DNA of 11,728 bases from JBGPHT01 sp041484525. GTDB taxonomy: Bacteria > Acidobacteriota > Terriglobia > Bryobacterales > Bryobacteraceae. Position 1 is the stretch's first letter, and every line of letters begins with the position of its first letter. The notes below the pieces were generated by a model. That model saw only the letters and a list, made by a program, of their open reading frames with translations. It did not search any database and had not been told where the DNA came from. Where the stretch lies: positions 1 through 11,728 of the forward strand of contig JBGPHT010000207.1 of assembly GCA_041484525.1 (NCBI GenBank), in the 5' to 3' direction. This document shows, in pieces, positions 7,658 through 11,728 of the stretch. A program made the position numbers and the translations under genes.

Positions 7658-8393
7658 CGCCCGTCCGCCGTTCGTCCAGGCTGGACCACGTGGGAAGCTC
7701 GCGCGCGGCCCCGTGCTTCCGCCTGCGCCGCTCGAGCGACTTGCGCACCACGGCGATCAGACCCATTTCATCGGCGGTGGCGCCCCGCGTCATGTTGGAG
7801 CCGTGCAACTGGTAGTCCAGCGTCACCTCGCGAACCACCACGATCTTCAGATTCTCCTCGCGAGCGCGCATGAACCAGTCCTGATCTTCGCCGATGCGCA
7901 GGCTCTCGTCGAAGTCCCCGACCGCGTCGAAGGCCCGGCGGCGGATCACCGCCGCTCCGAGATGAATGTGTGCCACGGTGTTGTCCGGACCCTCAAACCG
8001 GTAGTCGAGCCAGAGCGCTCCGGGCAGACGAACGTACCGCGTACGGCCGCTGACCACATCGAGCGCCGGGTCGGCGGCCAGCCGCCCAACCTGCACCTCC
8101 AGCTTCCCCTCGGGCCACTCGTCGTCCGCGTCGAGCCATGCCACTAACTCGCCCTGCGCCTCCCGCAGACCCGCGTTGCGCGCCGAGCCCGGGCCGCCGT
8201 TGGCCTTTCGGATATAACGGACATCGGCGCCCAGCGAGGCTGCTACCGCGGGCGAATCGTCGGTCGACCCATCATCGACAATGATGATTTCGAGAGGCGA
8301 ATACTGCTGCCTCCGGATGCTCGTGATGGCGTTCGCCAGAAAACCTGCCGCATTGTAACAGGGCACGATCGCACTCACCAGCGGATTGCTCAC
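7650..8393 (-). CDS. GT2 family glycosyltransferase (first of pair)
   Basis: This is a 247-residue GT-A-fold enzyme of glycosyltransferase family 2. Motifs in order: LVSAIVPCYNAAGFLANAI (5-23), VDDGSTDDS (39-47), NGGPGSARNAG (65-75), WLDADDEW (86-93, containing the Asp-x-Asp metal site), GEDQDWFMRA (168-177, catalytic-base region) and YQLHGSNMTRG (194-204). The start is GTG at 8393; it overlaps the stop of the HPr-kinase-like gene as GTGA and has GGGAG seven bases upstream. The frame is open upstream to 9416, but that part is a shadow inside the kinase-like gene. The C-terminus is basic and polar, with RKSLERRRRKHG near 217-228 and then an acidic end, DERRTGDE. The protein is cytosolic by sequence. 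Its place directly after a PqqD-like/HPr-kinase-like pair suggests an acceptor made by this operon, either a peptide or a carrier lipid, but this is inference. Confidence 0.93.
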   Translation of the reverse strand: MSNPLVSAIVPCYNAAGFLANAITSIRRQQYSPLEIIIVDDGSTDDSPAVAASLGADVRYIRKANGGPGSARNAGLREAQGELVAWLDADDEWPEGKLEVQVGRLAADPALDVVSGRTRYVRLPGALWLDYRFEGPDNTVAHIHLGAAVIRRRAFDAVGDFDESLRIGEDQDWFMRAREENLKIVVVREVTLDYQLHGSNMTRGATADEMGLIAVVRKSLERRRRKHGAARELPTWSSLDERRTGDE

Positions 8394-9460
8394 GTGCGCG
8401 CTCCCGTCTCGAGCAGCCGGAGAATGGCGGCCGGGATCTGCGCCAGATCGGTGCCGGCTTCGAGCGCATAGACCGGTACACGGCTCACGAGTGCGCTCAT
8501 TTTGGCAACCGCCTGCCGGGCCGCGCCGGGCAGGTGAAATAGCGTGGTCGGCGCCAGCGCGCGGAATGCTTCCCCGGCCGTAGCGTGCCGCAGCACGGTA
8601 TCGCGCCGGCCCGTCACCTGCGGAACCAGCAGCGCCCGGACCGGGAAACTCGCCAGCATCTTTTCCGGACGCGCGGCGTTCAAATAGATCAGCGCCTTTT
8701 CTTCGTGCAGGCGGCCGGCATTCGACACCAGCGGCGCCAGGTCCGGGAACCGCGCCAGGTTGTCCGCTTCGAGTTTGACGGTGCCATACAGGCTGTAGAC
8801 GTGCACTGGGTCGTGCCGCACCAGGACGTAATCGTCGCCCGCGTACCGGAGTTGGCTCGCCAGGCAGGCAAGCGCGGCAGTCGATTTGCCGGAGCCGCTT
8901 CGCCCCGCGATCAGCACGCCGCCTTCGGGCAGGCCCACCGCGCCCGCATGCACCGGCTGGAATGGCAGGTCCTCCAGCCACCAGTGAAAAATCGTGCGCA
9001 ACGGAAAGCTGCACTCCCAATACGGAACGTTGCGCCTGTCGGCCGTCCAATAGATCGCTTCCGCGCGCTCCCGGTCGATCATCAGCAGAATGTCGCTGCC
9101 GGGCTGGTAAACCGTGCGGATTTGGTCTGTGTTGAATCCGGCGATTTCGCCGCGCACCCCGTACGCTTCCAGGTCCCACCCGGGCGACGGCGGCCGGATT
9201 CCCGTCGTCGCGGTGTCGAACGCGAAAACCGTCAGGTCCGGTGGCGCGTCGGGGATGAGCAGGTGGGCGAGCGCGGGAGCGATCAGGCTCTCGAGAGCGC
9301 TGCCCGCGAACCGCACTCCCACCGTGCGGTCGCCGATGCGAAATGCTTTCTCGATGAGGCCCGCCGACGAAGCGGCAGCATCGAACCGCTGGCGCACGGC
9401 AGCGAAGAAATCGCATGCCGCCGCGTCTGCATCGCGGCCGTTCACGCTGGAGCCTGTCAT
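8390..9460 (-). CDS. HPr kinase-like P-loop protein (HprK-related)
   Basis: This 356-residue protein has a C-terminal half like HPr serine kinase. HAGAVGLPEGGVLIAGRSGSGKST spans residues 171-194 and contains Walker A GRSGSGKST (186-194), a His171 placed like the conserved histidine of HprK, and AGDDYVLV (207-214) matching its Asp-Asp motif. The N-terminal half is divergent. True HprK usually has Glu after GKS; here it is Thr. No HPr or PTS gene is in view, so sugar-regulatory HPr phosphorylation is unlikely. Relatives beside PqqD-like genes include the kinase that phosphorylates the paeninodin precursor, which makes a peptide or small-molecule kinase plausible. The ATG at 9460 lies 7 bases after the PqqD-like stop, with GAGGG overlapping that stop as the ribosome site. 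The frame extends to 9616, but that part overlaps the PqqD-like gene and was rejected. Its stop overlaps the next start. Confidence 0.85.
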   Translation of the reverse strand: MTGSSVNGRDADAAACDFFAAVRQRFDAAASSAGLIEKAFRIGDRTVGVRFAGSALESLIAPALAHLLIPDAPPDLTVFAFDTATTGIRPPSPGWDLEAYGVRGEIAGFNTDQIRTVYQPGSDILLMIDRERAEAIYWTADRRNVPYWECSFPLRTIFHWWLEDLPFQPVHAGAVGLPEGGVLIAGRSGSGKSTAALACLASQLRYAGDDYVLVRHDPVHVYSLYGTVKLEADNLARFPDLAPLVSNAGRLHEEKALIYLNAARPEKMLASFPVRALLVPQVTGRRDTVLRHATAGEAFRALAPTTLFHLPGAARQAVAKMSALVSRVPVYALEAGTDLAQIPAAILRLLETGART

Positions 9461-9467
9461 GCCGCCC

Positions 9468-9896
9468 TCAGTTCGAATCGGCGCGATAGGAGGGCCAGCC
9501 CGCCTCGTCAACATCGTGGATCGGATCGAGCAGGAAGAGATCCTGCATGTCTTTGAATACGGTAATCGTAGGCCTTTCGTAAGGCGACGCCTCGGCGGGC
9601 GCATCCTCGAGATCATTAGCGCGCGGGCCGCGAGCCTCGGACGCTGGGCGAATCAGGCTCTCCTCAACCAACCTGCACCAGAATTCCAAAACCGCCGCGC
9701 GCGCTTCGCCGTTTCCGTTGCCGCCGCGGTGGGCCGCCTCGGCAGGCGTCAACCCGGCCTCCAGCATGCGCCAGACTGCGGCTCCGCTGCGATTCAGACT
9801 GTAATAGGTGCCCGATTCGAGGTGAATTACGATCAGTTCATCGTCAAAATTCTGCCAGACGATCTTGGAACTTGCGATGACGTAGGCCTGGTCCAT
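9468..9896 (-). CDS. PqqD-like protein with RiPP-leader-like C-terminal tail
   Basis: Counting from the ATG at 9896, this is 142 residues. Residues about 10-84 match the PqqD/RiPP-recognition-element fold: VWQNFDDELIVIHLESGTYY and then SLNRSGAAVWRMLEAG, with the usual 'L-x-S/T-G-x-Y-Y-x-L-N' strand pair. Such domains bind peptide leaders by adding a strand. A flexible Ala/Pro/Glu-rich linker follows, then a tail: YERPTITVFKDMQDLFLLDP (106-125) and IHDVDEAGWP (126-135), ending SYRADSN. The tail's Tyr-x-x-Pro-x-Ile spacing resembles the leader motif of lasso precursors. A longer version from TTG at 9947 (159 residues) is possible, but the ATG has GGGAG just 2 bases upstream and gives the expected N-terminus. 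The 120-base gap before it shows no convincing promoter, only a weak TATGCT/TATACA stretch near 9952-9962. It opens the operon and probably delivers a substrate, or its own tail, to the next enzymes. Confidence 0.82.
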   Translation of the reverse strand: MDQAYVIASSKIVWQNFDDELIVIHLESGTYYSLNRSGAAVWRMLEAGLTPAEAAHRGGNGNGEARAAVLEFWCRLVEESLIRPASEARGPRANDLEDAPAEASPYERPTITVFKDMQDLFLLDPIHDVDEAGWPSYRADSN

Positions 9897-10016
9897 CGCT
9901 CCCGGAAGTGGCTGCAAAAGTTGATCTCCCGCACTAAATCGCAACAATTCCTGTATAGCATAGGACTACTTCGATTCACTAGCGTTTGAGAGAATTCCGC
10001 CCTGCGCCACCCCGAT

Positions 10017-10430
10017 TTATGCCGCGGCAGTCGTCTCGAGCGCGTGCCACAAAACCAGCGTGTCGGTGTACTCCTGGAAATGCGTCACCTTGCCGTCGCG
10101 AAACTTCCAGACCATCACCCAGTCCGAGGAAGCCCGGCGTCCGGTCTGCTTCCCGCGCACATCGTAGTGGCTGATCGCGACCACGGTGTCGCCCTGTGCC
10201 ACAAACTCGCGCGGCTCGAAACTTTCGAATTCCCAAACCTGATTCACGGTCTGAAAGAATTCCGCCACCGCAGCCTTTCCCTGGCGCGTACCCGCTGTGA
10301 ACACGGACCCATCGCCCGGCGTGGTCCACTGAATGTTCTCGTCCAGACTTGTGAGTAGCGAGGCAATATCACCGCGCGAAAAATCGGCATAGCCTTTCTG
10401 CGCCACTTGAATATTCTCTTGAGGGGTCAT
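10017..10430 (-). CDS. SnoaL-like / NTF2-fold protein
   Basis: This 137-residue protein is of the SnoaL-like ketosteroid-isomerase-related group. The pattern is typical: an N-terminal helix pair (ENIQVAQKGYADFSRGDIASLL), then 'LDENIQWTTPGDGSVFTAGTRQG' (residues about 29-51), a FFQTVNQVWEFESFEPREF helix-strand unit and the strands VVAISHYDVRG, SDWVMVWKFRDGKVTHFQEYTDT. The fold forms a cone-shaped pocket in small enzymes and binding proteins; no specific reaction can be named. The start is well supported: ATG at 10430 has a perfect AAGGAG five bases upstream (10436-10441). An upstream in-frame ATG at 10466 lacks this and was not used. Its stop TAA lies 120 bases before the PqqD-like start, and it lies 72 bases after the DHH gene, so it is probably its own unit with a weak promoter in front and is not clearly part of the operon. 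Confidence 0.85.
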   Translation of the reverse strand: MTPQENIQVAQKGYADFSRGDIASLLTSLDENIQWTTPGDGSVFTAGTRQGKAAVAEFFQTVNQVWEFESFEPREFVAQGDTVVAISHYDVRGKQTGRRASSDWVMVWKFRDGKVTHFQEYTDTLVLWHALETTAAA

Positions 10431-10452
10431 CGAATCTCCTTTCGCACACCCG

Positions 10453-10458
10453 ACTATA
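10453..10458 (-). promoter_or_regulatory. Possible -10 box of the SnoaL-like gene
   Basis: The minus strand reads TATAGT here, 5 of 6 matches to TATAAT, about 22 bases before the start codon and just upstream of the AAGGAG ribosome site. I see no good -35 hexamer at 16-18 bases, so this is a weak call; a short leader of about 15 bases would result. Confidence 0.3.
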
Positions 10459-10502
10459 CGAAGCATCGGGGCCGCTTGGATGGGTAGGCGCGGCGGCGCG
10501 TA

Positions 10503-11477
10503 TTACGTTTTCAGCTCCGCCATGATTTCCGCCGCCACCGCCCGCGCCTTCTCGAGCGCGCCCGGCTCGAAGCTGATCGCGCCCACACGCGCGTGCCCGC
10601 CGCCGCCATACCGTTCGCAGATCGTCGCCAGGTTATGCTTCGGCTCGGCCGGCGTCCACGGGTTCGACCCCACCGAGATCTTCGTGCGGAAGCTCGACGG
10701 GCTCACCGAAACCGTATAGGTGGCGGAGGGAAACAGATAGTACGGGATGAACTTGTTGTAGCCCTCCACGTCGTAGCCCGCCAGGTCGAAGAACACGACG
10801 CCGTTGTCCTGCTGCGCGCGTACCCGGATGATATCGATCGAGTCCAAGTGGCGCCGGTAGAGCGGTTCATATAGCGATTGGATTTCCGGCTCCTGGATGA
10901 TATCCGACAGCATGCGGTTTTGCATCCAGCCGATGATCTTCTGCACGATTCCGGAACCCTTGGCCGCCTCGATCACAAACGTCAGCTTCATGGCCGGGGC
11001 GCCCAGCTCGACCGCCGTCTTGGCGTCGGGGTACTGCGCGCCGTCGATCACAAGCGACCACTGCACCAGGTCGTCGAGATCGGGTGCGCGGAATCCGAAC
11101 CGCTCGCACGCCACCGTCGCGATGAATGACGTGCAGGACTTGTAGGCCGGATCGTACAGCTTGCGTCCGCTGGTGTCGCGGTGGAAATGCTCCGCGTCCT
11201 CGGGCGACAGAAACGCGCTTTGGTGATGATCGAACCACCAGGTCAGCCGCGGATCGCTCGAGTACTTGAAATCCACGATGGCGTTCTCGTCGCCGTCGAA
11301 CAGCGACGGATCGAACAACTGGGACGCCTTGTGCGCCATCCCTGTATAGCGGAACTCCGCACCTGGGTGGATGGCCCCCGCGATGAAGCGGCTGAAGTAG
11401 GCAGCCGACGCCGCGCCATCGAAACAGTGATCGTGATACAGCACGCGTTCCAGCATCAGGAGAGGAAAACCTACCAT
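10503..11477 (-). CDS. DHH-family phosphoesterase
   Basis: Taken from the ATG at 11477, this is 324 residues with the full motif set of the DHH superfamily: YHDHCFDGAASA (14-25, motif I), AIVDFKY (66-72, motif II), WWFDHHQSAF (80-89, the name-giving DHH) and SLVIDGAQYPDA (141-152, motif IV), with the C-terminal DHHA1-like segment YGGGGHARVGAI (290-301). Such proteins are manganese-dependent phosphoesterases that hydrolyse short oligoribonucleotides, cyclic dinucleotides, pAp or related phosphoesters. The sequence does not tell which. The start is uncertain: ATG 11477 has AGG four bases upstream. ATG 11456 starts right before the first strand (LERVLYHDH) but has no ribosome site, and ATG 11561 also lacks one. 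It is transcribed away from the DUF6788-type gene, and its upstream region may share the divergent control site at 11586-11608. Confidence 0.88.
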   Translation of the reverse strand: MVGFPLLMLERVLYHDHCFDGAASAAYFSRFIAGAIHPGAEFRYTGMAHKASQLFDPSLFDGDENAIVDFKYSSDPRLTWWFDHHQSAFLSPEDAEHFHRDTSGRKLYDPAYKSCTSFIATVACERFGFRAPDLDDLVQWSLVIDGAQYPDAKTAVELGAPAMKLTFVIEAAKGSGIVQKIIGWMQNRMLSDIIQEPEIQSLYEPLYRRHLDSIDIIRVRAQQDNGVVFFDLAGYDVEGYNKFIPYYLFPSATYTVSVSPSSFRTKISVGSNPWTPAEPKHNLATICERYGGGGHARVGAISFEPGALEKARAVAAEIMAELKT

Positions 11478-11585
11478 ATTGCCTGGACCGGAGGACAAAT
11501 GCAACTGCGGGTATCGCCGGGGTGCACGACCGCAGAATGATGGAAACCCGTTAACGAGCATGGGGGCGTAGGTTCGGCCCTACTT

Positions 11586-11608
11586 CTGACAGTATATAAT
11601 GCTGTCAG
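11586..11608. promoter_or_regulatory. Inverted repeat bracketing a TATAAT box (operator-like)
   Basis: CTGACAG (11586-11592) and CTGTCAG (11602-11608) are perfect reverse complements separated by 9 bases. Between them, on the plus strand, lies TATAAT (11595-11600), and on the minus strand TATACT (11591-11596), so -10-like boxes exist in both directions. A protein bound to the repeat would cover the -10 element, as a repressor would. The only -35 candidate for the plus strand is a poor TTCGGC at 11573-11578. The plus-strand TATAAT would give a start near 11607 and a leader of only about 9 bases before the ATG at 11616. The regulator is unknown. Confidence 0.5.
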
Positions 11609-11615
11609 GCGATCT

Positions 11616-11728
11616 ATGCCCACTTCTCCTGACCGGAACGCTCTGCTCGCTCAACGCGACCAGTTGAAATCCCAACTCGCCCGGATCGGCGAAATGCGCC
11701 CGGGTTCCTTGGCCGCTCGTTTCCGCAA
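11616..11728 (+). CDS. DUF6788-type protein, N-terminal part only
   Basis: An open frame starts at ATG 11616 and runs 37 codons to the window end. It reads MPTSPDRNALLAQRDQLKSQ followed by LARIGEMRPGSLAARFR. A short heptad-like helix, then 'R-x-G-S-L-x-x-R-F-R', matches my memory of DUF6788 proteins, short Acidobacteria- and Actinobacteria-associated proteins that often continue with a Cys-rich segment and often lie next to transposase genes. The downstream part is outside the window, so neither the cysteines nor a transposase can be seen. There is no clear ribosome site; with the TATAAT box just upstream the mRNA may be nearly leaderless. It is the only plus-strand gene in the window and reads divergently from the DHH gene. 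If the association holds, a mobile element may begin just beyond the right edge. Confidence 0.65.
   Translation, partial: MPTSPDRNALLAQRDQLKSQLARIGEMRPGSLAARFR

Noticed and set aside
8394..9416. Fusion of a long N-terminal domain to the first glycosyltransferase (frame open to 9416)
   Set aside because: The upstream part is a shadow of the kinase-like gene. The GTG at 8393 starts right before the GT2 first strand and has GGGAG in place.
9461..9616. Upstream extension of the HPr-kinase-like gene to 9616
   Set aside because: It lies inside the PqqD-like gene in another frame, is Arg/Ser-rich without homology features, and the ATG at 9460 has a good ribosome site.
9833..9961. Minus-strand 42-codon frame with three Cys (MLYRNCCDLV...) ahead of and overlapping the PqqD-like gene, considered as a RiPP precursor
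   Set aside because: It has no ribosome site, overlaps the PqqD-like coding region out of frame, and lacks any leader-like motif. Overlap with the real gene explains its length.
5313..10430. A complete lasso peptide biosynthetic cluster
   Set aside because: PqqD-like, HprK-like, nucleotidyltransferase and ABC genes fit, but the cyclase, leader peptidase and precursor are missing, so only relatedness is claimed.

Overview
The window looks like chromosomal DNA of an acidobacterium, most likely of the Solibacter/Bryobacter group. This rests on three things: GC-rich, densely packed genes; an 829-residue MacB/FtsX-type permease of the acidobacterial duplicated orphan permease (ADOP) kind; and the start of a DUF6788-type gene, which I recall as common in Solibacter-like genomes. 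The assignment is an inference from gene content, not from a marker gene.

Layout. Nearly everything is on the minus strand, so transcription runs from right to left. At the right edge a plus-strand DUF6788-type gene (from 11616, cut by the window end) diverges from a DHH-family phosphoesterase (10503-11477). The 138-base gap between them holds a perfect 7-bp inverted repeat that brackets a TATAAT box. Next comes a small SnoaL/NTF2-like protein (10017-10430). After a 120-base gap starts a tight operon: a PqqD-like protein with an unusual C-terminal tail (9468-9896), an HPr-kinase-like P-loop protein (8390-9460), two GT2 glycosyltransferases (7650-8393 and 6971-7657), an ABC exporter half-transporter (5313-6974), a nucleotidyltransferase-fold protein (4169-5320) and a polytopic membrane protein resembling GT-C glycosyltransferases (3009-4172). 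Five successive junctions overlap by 4, 8, 4, 8 and 4 bases, and the first is a 7-base gap. The ADOP permease (492-2981) follows after 27 bases and may share the transcript. The left 491 bases are AT-richer, hold no recognisable gene, and carry a perfect 12-bp-stem hairpin and a near-consensus sigma70 promoter that points off the left edge.

How the genes may work together. PqqD-like domains bind leader peptides of ribosomally made, post-translationally modified peptides (RiPPs). HPr-kinase-like and nucleotidyltransferase-fold proteins are found beside lasso peptide genes such as those for paeninodin. Here the PqqD-like domain carries its own tail, which begins with a motif resembling a lasso leader and ends in a compact acidic/Trp-Pro segment. 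Glycosyltransferases, a kinase-like protein and an exporter follow. The asparagine-synthetase-like cyclase, the transglutaminase-like leader peptidase and a separate precursor gene of classical lasso clusters are absent. The operon is therefore a candidate for a poorly described peptide- or glycan-modifying and export system. Its product cannot be read from the sequence.
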